A stretch of DNA of 64,000 bases, from NCBI GenBank assembly GCA_009840545.1, contig VXNM01000014.1:59197-123196 (forward strand), read 5' to 3'. The stretch comes from Gammaproteobacteria bacterium (GTDB taxonomy: Bacteria; Pseudomonadota; Gammaproteobacteria; Pseudomonadales; Azotimanducaceae). A program made the translations under genes and the position numbers. The notes under the pieces are model-generated. The model saw only the letters and a program-made list of their open reading frames with translations. It was not told where the DNA came from and searched no databases. This document shows positions 47,701 through 55,080 of this stretch, piece by piece. Within the stretch, counting starts at the first letter, position 1; each line of letters starts with the position of its first letter.

Positions 47701-47730
47701 TTTCATCACAGCAATTCCATCACGAAATGA
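41752..47730 (+). CDS. Giant exported subtilisin-like serine protease, multidomain
   Basis: A 1992-residue exported protein. Residues 1-36 are a signal peptide; about 125-300 a propeptide-like domain. The S8 subtilase domain (about 320-600) has the full triad: D333 (AVMDTG), H370 (DHGHGTHVTG) and S552 (GTSMASPA). After it come a convertase-like beta domain (about 650-745), several repeats of a bacterial pre-peptidase-type beta module with NDNFANAVVLAG and SVWYEWTAPEDG-like signatures (about 900-1420), a propeller-like stretch with RFGNLVIEE-type blades (about 1430-1780) and two C-terminal Ig-like repeats sharing VASSKWQ/VANSKWQ. Probably secreted or cell-surface, degrading or binding external proteins. 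It is the only large plus-strand gene between ICE backbone modules, so a cargo gene. Confidence 0.87.
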   Translation: MKNRRLLILSLSFAAASLVAIAIVCLNIGNPTLAERDHIEHIRLELTNQIRNYEDEAGAPQHIDNSLVSSKEEKSRSTSVQPSQLATTDPNYSTVSTTHEITIEKSADRAQTDSPHLTSEPRKIDWLEDPSALDRLIEAAHVAGRDWSFAWLQLTSPQDHEFVTQTLANLDVQAIGFSGDLVRVKASTDRESLNSIIELPWVNGLGALPFERKFDAHLEQQLNDSSPNPLPVFITVMDSNMQQAFRQELKQIGVATGYFDSSIRAMAALVDQKQLELVSRLDFVQGIEPIGIVEIAHDSAIPQLGADGLRTIGNTNGAYEGISGVSTPIAVMDTGLNTNHVAISELRKSICGENFVGFEDDDLWFDDHGHGTHVTGTVAGSGYFLPSLAGVAPSVEHIRFAKVLSSFGFGDALGIIRGMDYLGEETTCNFNGNTPDPVKPLVVNMSLALTSLTNDSRGLGARKLDSMVWSKKQVYVVANANSNIYGYSNYSAAKNSLAVAMAWDSGDIAFLSSRGPSIDGRLLPLITGTGVSVVSAEGGGAWDTYRSASGTSMASPAVAGVVALLMDASHDHREQPALVRAQLMASAIKPDSWFESDSMFPRNNTNGPGSIQAEFGMGLASARTSILNNESENGWTSSGVAVEVEHGDTAYTDIEVPEGTSRIDVVMTWDEQATDTIANAVLNDMNLWLDYEADCGVGPCGEYSSRSTIDNVEWIILNNPEPGVYRLKVEAARVYTEAPRVGVAWTVIQGDSSPKLSIEPSQEIFETPNGQSHDHDVELTITSDSYVSSGTRLHVDCRTLDGDACGTIGFKRRNDSTVSRRYGGQVQREDGVELVLEEQTFLTIGEVALGETQDVVVHLSTEFDEPVWIYFTVSSWNGDGDSTAVLFRPAGDDSMSPAIESPENAAFLGAVPIVGDRGSFDFDPLRSWTEGGEPTVLTTGLRPARSVWFKWQPDETGLVTFQVSPRFRDDELLNSHAPSIDVFQLSEGCCGPAASPRVASSVWSAQLFALEGYEYGVRVSHNNASIPLTLNWMSGERPRNDNFANAVVLAGASGETSGSNLGATLEPGELYGQLASTVWYEWTAPEDGSWRFQIEDTLIVQVLAFVGDTVGDLRLVSDVRRPGEPIQFSAKEGGTYHIMVASPSSDSGGWEFDKLSWEKVEGSASSNDMFEFANVLTDDQNGSQFVSTGGGASVEPDEPMESGIQTRWWKWRAPAAGTFTWYWNEATLDVAVFSGSSFSQLEPSMRTDDTTSRLEFAIDANQDEEYWFSIGRKQHEFLAYIPSVSSSTTLSWGATPENNTLDGAISLSGPRGSEDGSVQYATTESDGLSGLGHSSLWYTYEVEESGWYRFYVGGSSFQPTRLAAFNRSGENQDLELIMVSRPGGFFSEYPIEVYVYGEAGTSIVLRVGSTVSHSSSSFTLRWEPSSAPQWLRYLGRIAHGRRDGSGNIAKLPTPGESVFNEDGTALYIATQSGLNTFSRDPESGELTYENRSHDIHPQSFLLWDAHRSRLYANHADMWWVYEPDEDDSLKLALIDVHYGLGTTTTSNTYGTPSLYMEPEGNFLYRTLANEQTVYTFDSEGKLVYWGGFAVPRRAIFPSQRANDWYSTTNSTIFLDSRIVGSAFFERNGSHAMSGRNTRVIGSNHAGEYVFVADTYVASVLRKDFETGELSREASENFFSLGVTDCGGVFVRNDKLAADVICGRGGYVFEFDSDSEEIDLSDNFVNAGSFFRVQDRFGRIVPRYALTESKSVTASPDGRHLYASTRDHGVLIFERFGNLVIEENEEVEDATIEPRRLDLLRASPNRVQFGDESAIDGCLSASGWTIDGVSYQVASSKWQERSLGDEWQDIDDTLTYLQLCSYNPGEENEYRMVAQFAIDGVLVDYTSNFFANLPYDFLASLVVEPGSVTLNNQTYTECATVFDTTINEVVYSVANSKWQSRENADSPWLDVDGTETAGELCPYEPSDDQEYRLVGVMTVAGERGFHHSNSITK

Positions 47731-47754
47731 CTTGATCTTCTAAAGATTCATGAC

Positions 47755-47787
47755 CAGCGAAGCGTCTTTGAAGAGGACGCTTCGCTG
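47755..47787 (+). terminator. Strong hairpin after protease gene
   Basis: A perfect 12-bp stem, CAGCGAAGCGTC with GACGCTTCGCTG, loop TTTGAAGAG, 24 bases after the protease stop. No T-run follows, so it is a terminator or mRNA-end stabiliser. A second GCGAAGCGT occurs at about 47850. Confidence 0.65.
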
Positions 47788-47956
47788 TGAGCTGTTGAGA
47801 AAACGCAGCATTGCGGAAGTTGCACGTTACAAACATGCTCTAGACCGCGAAGCGTGACGTCATGGGCCGCTGAAGTCGTGGTCCGTTCACAGCATCCTAG
47901 AGCTTGGACGAGCGGAGTCCGATACTCGAGACTTGCTTGCAATGCATCAAGGTGTG

Positions 47957-48799
47957 CTACCTAGCGATCCAATAGCGCAAGCGGACCGTTAAGGACCAAC
48001 GACTCATTTCGCTGATCTTGGTCGTGTTTTCTATGCCCGAAATAGGATGATTGATGTAGCCCGCCTGTTGCTTCAAGTTACCCGTCATGACGTAGGATAG
48101 TTTCAATCCTAGAGAAATGTCTTCTCGAACGTCCCAATCAACTCCTGCCGAAACATTGGCATTCAAGACCGTATCCATCAGATTGACGACCTGATGAGAG
48201 TTGTAGAAGGATGCTGGATACTCTGCATCGCACGGTTCACGAACACACTCGTACCTCGAACTGAAGTAAAGGCCTGACAGCTTTGCTCGGGACAAGCCCG
48301 CACCGGCTCCAATATAAGGGTCGACGGGCAAGTCAGCGAGTGGCAGGTCCATGTAGATGTTAAGTGTCAGACTGCTGGCCGATATGCTGTCTATTCGGGT
48401 TTCGTCTGAGTACGAGTAATTGTCAGTGCTAGCTGACTCTAATGTTGATCCATCCAAATGGCTGATGCTATCGAACAATTGATTCAGGTCGCTCTTTCTG
48501 TTCGATGCAGCAATTTCTAATCGGTACTTGCCGAATGACCTCCCTACTGCAGCCTCAAGATTGCTACCAACATCTGCATCCAAGTCGTAGAACCACCTGT
48601 AACCCGTTGGTTGATTAGCACACGCATTGGTCGGATAGCAGATGTTGTCACCGTTGAATCCGGCTTGTCTCAGGGTATCGGACACCATGAATCCAGCACC
48701 AACCTCGAGATACCATTCAGCATCCTGTGCCGTGACGGGCATTCCAATGATCGAAATTAGGAAGGTGATCAACAAACGGTTCATTAGGGTCATTTCCAT
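47957..48799 (-). CDS. Outer-membrane beta-barrel protein
   Basis: A 280-residue exported protein: signal peptide (to about residue 24, MPVTAQ), then EWYLEVGAGFMVSD and alternating strands typical of small OmpA/OmpW-like barrels (YRLEIAASNRKSD, SLTLNIYMDLP, VDPYIGAGAGLSRAKLSG, VNLMDTVLNANVSAGVDWDVREDISLGLKLSY) and a C-terminal SLTVRLRYWIAR. Extracellular loops carry two Cys pairs. Start at 48799 or, five codons later, at the ATG before NRLL. It converges on the protease gene across the strong hairpin. Role unknown; perhaps surface exclusion or adhesion. Confidence 0.72.
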   Translation of the reverse strand: MEMTLMNRLLITFLISIIGMPVTAQDAEWYLEVGAGFMVSDTLRQAGFNGDNICYPTNACANQPTGYRWFYDLDADVGSNLEAAVGRSFGKYRLEIAASNRKSDLNQLFDSISHLDGSTLESASTDNYSYSDETRIDSISASSLTLNIYMDLPLADLPVDPYIGAGAGLSRAKLSGLYFSSRYECVREPCDAEYPASFYNSHQVVNLMDTVLNANVSAGVDWDVREDISLGLKLSYVMTGNLKQQAGYINHPISGIENTTKISEMSRWSLTVRLRYWIAR

Positions 48800-49330
48800 A
48801 GCGGACTTTCAGTCAATCTATTGGCGTGGCACTTAGGCCGAAGTGTAGTTGACACTCTGTGGTTTCTCCAATCACATTCAATTGAAGACTAAGAGCTCGG
48901 TGAAGCATATGTGGGCTTGCATCTGTTGCGCCTTAATTCTCAAGAATGATTGTAGAAACAGTCAACGGGATATGTCCCTTTCGTTAATGGCTCAAACTTA
49001 AGAGGATGCAGTCCACCATTGCGTTCCGGGGTACGAGGTTTGTTCCCGAATTCACGGGGAAAGCCCTTTCGTTTGCATCAAATTCACAGTTTTGTCAAGC
49101 GCAGCCATAGAAGGAGTTGGAAATATTCGAGCACATGCCATTGCGTTCGATGTGAGAGTACTGTGGACGTGATGTTGTATCTGGGTCGGTTGCGTAATCT
49201 CTTCATCGTCGTCGTATGATCATACAGAGACAAGCGACGGACGAGTCGCCTGCTGATCAAAATCACGTAGTCTAATAGCAAAAGGCAAACCCCGTTTTAC
49301 CCAATGGTTAAACTTTCTAGGTGACTCGGA
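48800..49330. other. Intergenic region between barrel protein and ankyrin operon
   Basis: About 530 bases with no supported gene. It includes the promoter of the barrel gene and some short imperfect palindromes (TTCCCGAATTCACGGGGAA near 49041). No ICE operator core is present. Confidence 0.4.
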
Positions 49331-49336
49331 GAATTA

Positions 49337-49358
49337 CGATCCGACGAGGTTCGGATCG
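49337..49358 (-). terminator. Hairpin downstream of DUF2857-ankyrin operon
   Basis: CGATCCGA pairs perfectly with TCGGATCG around CGAGGT, about 40 bases after the ankyrin stop on the minus strand. No strong T-run. Confidence 0.5.
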
Positions 49359-49396
49359 GAAGACCGCGAACTGCGTGCAGTCGATGTCACCAGGCG

Positions 49397-50359
49397 TTAG
49401 TGTGACATAGATTCCAGGAGATGGGTTGTTCGCTGGTAGTCACGTCGACGAGCCAAATCGAGAGATGTTTCGTTGTTGCCATTGACGACGGTTGGATCCA
49501 TTCCAGCTGAGAGAAGAAACTCAACAATTTTTACGTTTTCTTTCCACCAAGGATTTGCGGCAATGTGCAGTGCCGTGGATCCTAAACTATCTCGAAGCCG
49601 GATGTCGCACCCTCTCTTCAATAGCAGATCTACGGCTTTCTCTTGCCCTTCTCCGACCGCGATCATCAGGGGAGTCAATCCGTACGAGCGTGCCGACGCT
49701 TGAGACGGAGCGGACAAGCTCCAAACTAGGTCGCTCTCTGGTTGACTCTCCGAGTTTATGTTTGCCCCCAGGTCGAGCAGCGTTTCCATCACGTCGATCC
49801 ACGAATAGATTGAAGCAAGACTGAGTGCAGAACATCCTAGTGGAGACGGTTTCTCGATGTTCGCACCGGCTTCAGCGAGACTCTTAACCATCGCTGGAGC
49901 TGCTTCGTTGTAACCATGTACGCTAGCCATGTGCACAGGTGACCACTCGATGTGGTTCAACGCTTCGATCTCCCATACGAAGAATCCAGCACGCTTGAGC
50001 GGTCGATTGGGATCGTCGCCAACCGAGAGCAGTCCATCGACAGAACACTTTTGACCACGGATGATTGCCCAACCCATAGGCGTCAGGTGCTCTACCTCAA
50101 GGCCGAGTTGTTCGGGATTATTCTCACTCTTGATTAAGTCCTCACGACCTAAGGCACAAGCGCTATGTAGATCACAGGTAAATCCAGCAGTGAGCAGATC
50201 GTCTGCGTATTCCGATTCATAGAACGCAACCAGTTGAAAAGCACTCAGTTCGCTTGAATCATCAAGGCCTACGTGCTGGCGACTCTTTGCATGTTTTTGA
50301 AGTATGAGGGTTCGAAGTAATTCCCAGTCTCTGTCGGCTATGGCCTTTTCTATGGACAC
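49397..50359 (-). CDS. Ankyrin-repeat protein
   Basis: A 320-residue protein without export signal. The first 100 residues are helical and lack clear repeats. From about 105 on it has ankyrin units: LTPMGWAIIRGQKCSVDGLL, WSPVHMASVHGYNEAAPAMV, SALSLASIYSWIDVMETLLDLGANI, LTPLMIAVGEGQEKAVDLLLKRGCDI, STALHIAANPWWKENVKIVEFLLSAG and ETSLDLARRRDYQRTTHLL. Ankyrin repeats bind other proteins. It starts ten bases after the DUF2857 stop, so the two form an operon and the ankyrin protein may bind or modulate that regulator. Such a gene is not part of the usual ICE backbone. Confidence 0.8.
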   Translation of the reverse strand: MSIEKAIADRDWELLRTLILQKHAKSRQHVGLDDSSELSAFQLVAFYESEYADDLLTAGFTCDLHSACALGREDLIKSENNPEQLGLEVEHLTPMGWAIIRGQKCSVDGLLSVGDDPNRPLKRAGFFVWEIEALNHIEWSPVHMASVHGYNEAAPAMVKSLAEAGANIEKPSPLGCSALSLASIYSWIDVMETLLDLGANINSESQPESDLVWSLSAPSQASARSYGLTPLMIAVGEGQEKAVDLLLKRGCDIRLRDSLGSTALHIAANPWWKENVKIVEFLLSAGMDPTVVNGNNETSLDLARRRDYQRTTHLLESMSH

Positions 50360-50369
50360 TTAAGCTCTC

Positions 50370-50954
50370 TCAACTCGACTTTGAACGACTCAATTCCTGA
50401 TCGTTTGCGATCCAACGTTCGGTAAGTAACCAGACGGACCGCAGAGGAATGCGAAGTTCCTTGGAAAGTCTGATGTAGGAACCAACATCTGAAAGTCTCC
50501 CATTCGCGTCTCGGTCTGTCATCGACTTCCATTCATCCCACAATCGATCAGCTTCCTCGTCCGTAGGTTCGTGTGGTCGACCTGCATTGGTGAGATCATC
50601 CCGCTCGCGTCGTCGACGAGTATATTCCCTTGTACTCATTCCGTAGAACTCACGAAGCATTTCGAACGGTGCATCTCGCTCAATGAGTACCTGTACGTGG
50701 TCGTCGATTTCGCTTTGGTCCTTCATATAGCGAACCATGGACCAAAAGACCTCTCGGTTGAGTTCAATCGATACGCAATGCGAACGAAGAGAACCCGTGT
50801 GATAGAGATCACGAATTCCGATGCGCTTCATCGCCTCGATTTCTCGATTGCCAACTTGCATTTGCCTCAAAGCTGCAAAGTCTCCTTCAGCGATGCACCG
50901 AATCGCATACATCAAAACGGCCGAAGTAAGTTCGGCCTCCTTGGTTTTGATCAT
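50370..50954 (-). CDS. DUF2857-family ICE regulator (FlhC-like / BisC-type)
   Basis: A 194-residue protein matching DUF2857: VLMYAIRCIAEGDFAALRQMQVG, IRDLYHTGSLRSHCVSIELNREVFWSMV, LIERDAPFEMLREFYGMSTREYTRRRRE, and EADRLWDEWKSMT, ending in LSKELRIPLRSVWLL. As I recall, the DUF2857 protein of ICEclc (BisC) acts with a ParB-like partner (BisD) as the activator of transfer promoters and resembles FlhC. In related ICEs it lies next to parB; here it is about 8 kb away, coupled to an ankyrin gene and placed in the smaller cargo block. Operator copy S2 lies 71 bases upstream. A role as master activator of this ICE is a reasonable inference. Confidence 0.8.
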   Translation of the reverse strand: MIKTKEAELTSAVLMYAIRCIAEGDFAALRQMQVGNREIEAMKRIGIRDLYHTGSLRSHCVSIELNREVFWSMVRYMKDQSEIDDHVQVLIERDAPFEMLREFYGMSTREYTRRRRERDDLTNAGRPHEPTDEEADRLWDEWKSMTDRDANGRLSDVGSYIRLSKELRIPLRSVWLLTERWIANDQELSRSKSS

Positions 50955-51025
50955 GTGAACACCTGATGGTGATTAGAAAGTTCATGCTTGAATCAGTGAT
51001 CAATGAAATGTTTCCTAGCGATAGA

Positions 51026-51045
51026 TAGTGATTATTTGTACAGTA
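51026..51045 (-). promoter_or_regulatory. ICE operator element, copy S2, upstream of DUF2857-ankyrin
   Basis: Minus-strand TACTGTACAAATAATCACTA, with the 11-base core intact and one half of the dyad degenerate. It lies 71 bases before the DUF2857 start and just after the stop of the TIGR03747 gene, so it marks a new promoter in an otherwise co-directional cluster. Confidence 0.65.
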
Positions 51046-51109
51046 TTGTAGCGTACAGCCTTAGAAGGTTCCAATCTTCTCAAAACTCTTCAGACAAAAG
51101 TAGAGATTT

Positions 51110-51835
51110 CTAGAGATACTTCTTGAATCTTGAACTCGCAATTGACAAGGCCAGTCCATTGATCAGAGCGAAGATTGAAATCGTCCAAGCGATGTCTAAT
51201 GTCCACGGCCACGCGATCAGAGTAACGGTGTAGACTAGCGATATAGGTCCCAACAATCGGGTGGAAGTGTTGTATACCCAGGAGCTCTCGCGGCCACCTG
51301 ACCATCTACGTATTTCTCGTCTCACCAAACCGTCGGTCAAGCCGATTGCAAAGAAAAAGGCCATCACAGCCCAACCAACGGTCATGGCAGCAACACGAAA
51401 CGAAATCTCACGAAGCAAACTTGCAGTTGTATGGGAGTGCCGAGAAATGGCCCGATGCATGTCGTCGAGAAATCGCACCGGAAGAGACATCGACTCGGGG
51501 CTCCCGGCTGGACGCTTACTTCTCATTTCCCACTCGGCTCTTGAGCTTCCGAACACAAGATCCACGAGTCCAAGATAGAGCAATCGAACTTTATCGACAG
51601 TTTGAACGGCAAGTCCATTGCAAGAGCGAGCTGCTAGAAGTTCATATTCCTCCGCAGTTCTGTTTTGAAGCCGCGATCCGTCATGCGCTTCCCACAGTCG
51701 ACCCATGCCGCCGAACTCCACAATGATCGCAACGCAGAGGGCGAATACGATGCTGAGAAGCGTCTGAATTTTCCACGCTAGAAGTGCGCCGATGGGACTT
51801 ATGCCCACCGATCTCTTGGAAGGAGCTGTGCTCAA
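51110..51835 (-). CDS. ICE membrane protein, TIGR03747 (PFL_4697, DUF4400) family
   Basis: A 241-residue inner-membrane protein with about four spans: WKIQTLLSIVFALCVAIIVEF near 21-41, VAAMTVGWAVMAFFFAIGL near 150-168, and two near the C-terminus (GPISLVYTVTLIAWPWTL; IFALINGLALSIA). Between the first two is the family segment RLWEAHDGSRLQNRTAEEYELLAA, and the loop GLVRREIRRWSGGRESSWVYN is strongly conserved in this family. It is usually encoded next to traD, as here (16-base gap), and helps the coupling protein or channel. After it, the backbone is interrupted by the smaller cargo block. Confidence 0.87.
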   Translation of the reverse strand: MSTAPSKRSVGISPIGALLAWKIQTLLSIVFALCVAIIVEFGGMGRLWEAHDGSRLQNRTAEEYELLAARSCNGLAVQTVDKVRLLYLGLVDLVFGSSRAEWEMRSKRPAGSPESMSLPVRFLDDMHRAISRHSHTTASLLREISFRVAAMTVGWAVMAFFFAIGLTDGLVRREIRRWSGGRESSWVYNTSTRLLGPISLVYTVTLIAWPWTLDIAWTISIFALINGLALSIASSRFKKYL

Positions 51836-51851
51836 GTCCGACTATTGCATG

Positions 51852-53840
51852 CTACTGGTTTGTAGCTATTGATGAGATGTCCTTTCGGATGTTGGACTGT
51901 TTCAGTGCATTCAAAAGGTCAGTTAGATTTGTCGGCATGTGCGGATCGTTTGTATTGCGAGGCAGAGGAAATTTCACCTTCCACAATGATCCTCCTTCCA
52001 GAAGAGCAAACGCCTGTCCCCGAGGAAGGGCTACTATGTCCGATGGATTCAACGTAAGCTCTTCACTTACCGAGAGCCGATCCTCATTGCGTGCTGTAAA
52101 GGAGAACTTGCCATTGCTTTCCTGAGTGTCAGAGGCTCCTGTTGCGCTCGCTAGTCCCCTAACCTCCACTCTTGGAAGTTGCTTAGTTAGTATCTCAGCC
52201 GTCGCAAGTTCCTTGACCCTCAACATAATGAGTGTGTTGAAGTTCCCAGTTACCTGACCCGACTTAGCCTTGCTTCCAACTCGAGCTTCAACATCTGAAA
52301 TCGTTTGGGTATAGGCGGTCACCTGAAATCCAGTCCCGCCCGACTTATTCAAGAGCGGTACAAACTCGTCTCCAATGAGTTCATTGAATTCATCGGCGTG
52401 GATGCAAACTTGAGGCGGGCGTTCAAAGGGTTGGTTCTCCCCGTTTACTCCAAACTTGTACAAATAGCCAGCAACTGAGACAAGGTCTGCAAACATTGAG
52501 TTGCCGACTGCTCCTGCGACCGTAGTATCGGATAGTGCATCTAGTCCAACATAGACGATTCCTTGATTTCGAATTACGCTAAGCCATTCCATCAACGGAC
52601 GGGGATCTGTGTTGCCTTCAACGGGAGAAATCAACTCGGACACTGGGCCGGTTGTGAGTTTCTCCATCAAGGGTCCGACGGAGGATACGATCTTGTCAAA
52701 GTATGTTCGATCATACTTGAAGGCCGAGACTAGCCCTTCCAATACTGGATCTTCGATCTCAACTGATTGAACGTATTGATAGAGAGCGACGGCTTTGCGA
52801 TCTCTTCCTTTCAATGCGGAGGAGAGATTTCTCTGGTTTATTGAGCGCTCAAGCTGCTTTACCTCCGCAGCCCATCCTGCTGGTTGTGTCCGCATGAGGA
52901 AATTTCGAGTGTATTCGATAAATAACGGTTCAATATCATTGATATATTTCCTAATCTTAATGTAGTTAGGAACCTGTCCCAGAGCGACCAATGCGTGTGC
53001 GATGATGTTCACAAAACGCCACGCAAACTCACGAAACGCATTTGAATTGCCACTGCCCGGCAATTGATTGGCAATTCGCGTGGCTACTTCCGTAATACGC
53101 GAAAACCTTCCAATTGCGTTGTACCTACACGATGCCTCCGGATATCCTAAATGGAACATGAAGAATTCTTCGACGCGTCCCCATCTCTTGGCCTCTGCAT
53201 AGGTTCTCTGAAGCAATTCGGTATCCCCCTTGGGATCAAACACGAGAACCACGTGTCCGTCGCGAATGTCTTGGGAAATGAGTAGTTCTGCCAACCTCGT
53301 TTTGCCAACCCTAGTCGTTCCAAGCACAAGCGTATGACCTACCCTGTCCGCCGAATTGAGCCAAACCGATTTCTTTTTCGGTTCGACACCGTGCAATTCA
53401 GGACGCCCGCTCAATGGCATGGGCGAGGTAGCCGATCCTTGTTTACTCTGTTCAGAACAAATCGCTCGCAGCGCACTGCGAGGAGTCAGATAACTCTGGC
53501 ATTCTGGTCGTCTTGTGTCTGCTAGGCGCTGAGTGTGTTTTTGAGTCCATTGAAATCCTTCACCAAGAAAAACCATTCCGTTCTTTTGAGGAATTTTCGT
53601 TGGACTCATCGACCAGCTCCGACTTCGAATGAGATTCCTCTGATAGTGCAGAATCGAAAGCCCTTGGACTAATCTAGCCAACGCGAGAACTGCAAGTGCA
53701 ATGGAGACTACCCAACAGAATGATCGAGGCAGTAGCAGATGTCCAGGAATGACCATGAGAAAAGTGGATGCGGCGGTACAAATACCAGCTGACCAGAACT
53801 CAACGGGGGCGCGAAGAAGCGCTTCAACAGGGTATTTCAA
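51852..53840 (-). CDS. traD: Conjugative coupling protein TraD (SXT/TOL subfamily, TIGR03743)
   Basis: A 662-residue type IV coupling ATPase that brings the relaxosome to the secretion channel. Two membrane spans lie at about 16-37 and 40-60; Walker A is GTTRVGKT at 174-181 and a Walker B-like VLVFDPKGD follows at about 198-206. The second nucleotide-site motif, VCIHADEFNEL, and QVTAYTQTISD confirm the TraD/VirD4 class. The C-terminus is short, ending soon after the ATPase (FPLPRNTNDPHMP). The gene is intact and directly precedes TIGR03747. The relaxase it serves is not in this window. Confidence 0.92.
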   Translation of the reverse strand: MKYPVEALLRAPVEFWSAGICTAASTFLMVIPGHLLLPRSFCWVVSIALAVLALARLVQGLSILHYQRNLIRSRSWSMSPTKIPQKNGMVFLGEGFQWTQKHTQRLADTRRPECQSYLTPRSALRAICSEQSKQGSATSPMPLSGRPELHGVEPKKKSVWLNSADRVGHTLVLGTTRVGKTRLAELLISQDIRDGHVVLVFDPKGDTELLQRTYAEAKRWGRVEEFFMFHLGYPEASCRYNAIGRFSRITEVATRIANQLPGSGNSNAFREFAWRFVNIIAHALVALGQVPNYIKIRKYINDIEPLFIEYTRNFLMRTQPAGWAAEVKQLERSINQRNLSSALKGRDRKAVALYQYVQSVEIEDPVLEGLVSAFKYDRTYFDKIVSSVGPLMEKLTTGPVSELISPVEGNTDPRPLMEWLSVIRNQGIVYVGLDALSDTTVAGAVGNSMFADLVSVAGYLYKFGVNGENQPFERPPQVCIHADEFNELIGDEFVPLLNKSGGTGFQVTAYTQTISDVEARVGSKAKSGQVTGNFNTLIMLRVKELATAEILTKQLPRVEVRGLASATGASDTQESNGKFSFTARNEDRLSVSEELTLNPSDIVALPRGQAFALLEGGSLWKVKFPLPRNTNDPHMPTNLTDLLNALKQSNIRKDISSIATNQ

Positions 53841-53962
53841 GTATCTGATTTGTGGTTGAGGTTCTCTGGAACCAGGGCTTGGCTTATCGTGTGCAAGCGT
53901 CTAGCAGGATTTTCAATTCCCTAAGACTTGGACCTAATGGTTTCGAGATTGAGTATCTTCGA

Positions 53963-54730
53963 TCAAGGAACCAGTTCTAGTGGGAATTTTTGTGCCTTTC
54001 CTTTTCGAAATAGCATCAGGTAAGGCACAGTGAGAATATTCGGTGCAAGCTCGCTGAGCGTTCCGTTATCGAGATTTAGCGAAACCTTGCCTAATTGCAC
54101 CTCCGAGGGACTGATCTGCACTTCCTGAGCCCAGTTTCGAATCGCCTGTTGATCCGCTCCCTCTACATTTACAAAGTAGATGTCGATACTTTTTACTTCG
54201 TTCTGCAATTTTGAGATTTGTTCGTATACAACCGAACATGCAGGGCAATCTAAGGTCGCAAAGAATAGAATTCGATCATCCGAACTGAGCTTTAAACCAT
54301 TGTTTCTATTGATATTTTGCAACCTCTTGGGATCTATTAGCGGTATCCCTTTGGTCAATTCCGCTATTACTTGATCGTATGCTCGCTGAAACTTCAGCAC
54401 ACGTTCTGCATCTTCAAGCATGAGTTGCGCCCACATCTGCGCATACCGTTCCCTCTCCGCTTCGGACTGAGCATGAATTCCCAAAACTTCGATGGGAGAA
54501 ATCTTTTCTGAACTCAATCGACCTCTAATTCCCAGCATCAGCAAGTTGTGCCGCTCCCACTCCTGAGGGCTTAAACCCCATAGTTGAGCTTTATCGATCT
54601 CAGAGATTGGAAGTGGTACGGATGGAGTGTCCAACCTATCCACCTCGACGATTGCAGTTGATGTGACAGACTGAGAGTTTGCATTCAGTGAAAAGAGCGA
54701 AAGAACGGTACAGATTAAGAAAGTTTTCAT
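53963..54730 (-). CDS. ICE protein with thioredoxin-like domain, TIGR03759 (PFL_4693) family
   Basis: A 255-residue exported protein with a signal peptide (KTFLICTVLSLFSLNANS). The family mark LWGLSPQEWERHNLLMLGIRGRLS is at about 50-73. The C-terminal half is a thioredoxin-like fold with DCPACSVVYEQI, a Cys-x-x-Cys pair, and VPYLMLFRKG near the usual cis-proline. It probably acts in periplasmic disulfide chemistry or as a structural part of the transfer apparatus. In related ICEs it is followed by a lytic transglycosylase and TIGR03765; those are absent, and traD comes directly after a 122-base gap. Confidence 0.87.
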   Translation of the reverse strand: MKTFLICTVLSLFSLNANSQSVTSTAIVEVDRLDTPSVPLPISEIDKAQLWGLSPQEWERHNLLMLGIRGRLSSEKISPIEVLGIHAQSEAERERYAQMWAQLMLEDAERVLKFQRAYDQVIAELTKGIPLIDPKRLQNINRNNGLKLSSDDRILFFATLDCPACSVVYEQISKLQNEVKSIDIYFVNVEGADQQAIRNWAQEVQISPSEVQLGKVSLNLDNGTLSELAPNILTVPYLMLFRKGKAQKFPLELVP

Positions 54731-55080
54731 GTATCAGAGTCTTCAGGTGTTTCAAACTTCAGCTTGGATCGATCCAGGGGACCTTCATCGGTATCCATGA
54801 GTTTGTTGGAATCCTCGGTCTTGTCCGCAACCTCGTCACTTTGGTCAGGCGTGTTCGACGTGGTGTCTGTTCTCTCGCTTGGTGTAAAAGAGAGGTCACG
54901 ATAAGGTATTTTCTCGGAGCGAAATCGACAATTTGAAGCATAATGCGAATTGATAGGTACATTTCGTTCAGCTTTCAGTGCAATTTCTTCATCATTTGGA
55001 CTATCGACTTGATCCGAAATGAGAAGCTTGACGACCACTACGACTGCGCCAATTGCTAGTGCTACAGGGGGGATGATCAT
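54727..55080 (-). CDS. Small single-span membrane protein in ICE operon
   Basis: A 117-residue protein with an N-terminal membrane segment (IIPPVALAIGAVVVVVKLLI, 2-21), then a hydrophilic acidic tail with many Ser/Thr/Asp, probably disordered. Not recognised. It is locked in the operon: it starts with an ATGA overlap with the PilL gene and its stop overlaps the TIGR03759 start in the same way. An accessory role in transfer is inferred only from position. Confidence 0.6.
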   Translation of the reverse strand: MIIPPVALAIGAVVVVVKLLISDQVDSPNDEEIALKAERNVPINSHYASNCRFRSEKIPYRDLSFTPSERTDTTSNTPDQSDEVADKTEDSNKLMDTDEGPLDRSKLKFETPEDSDT

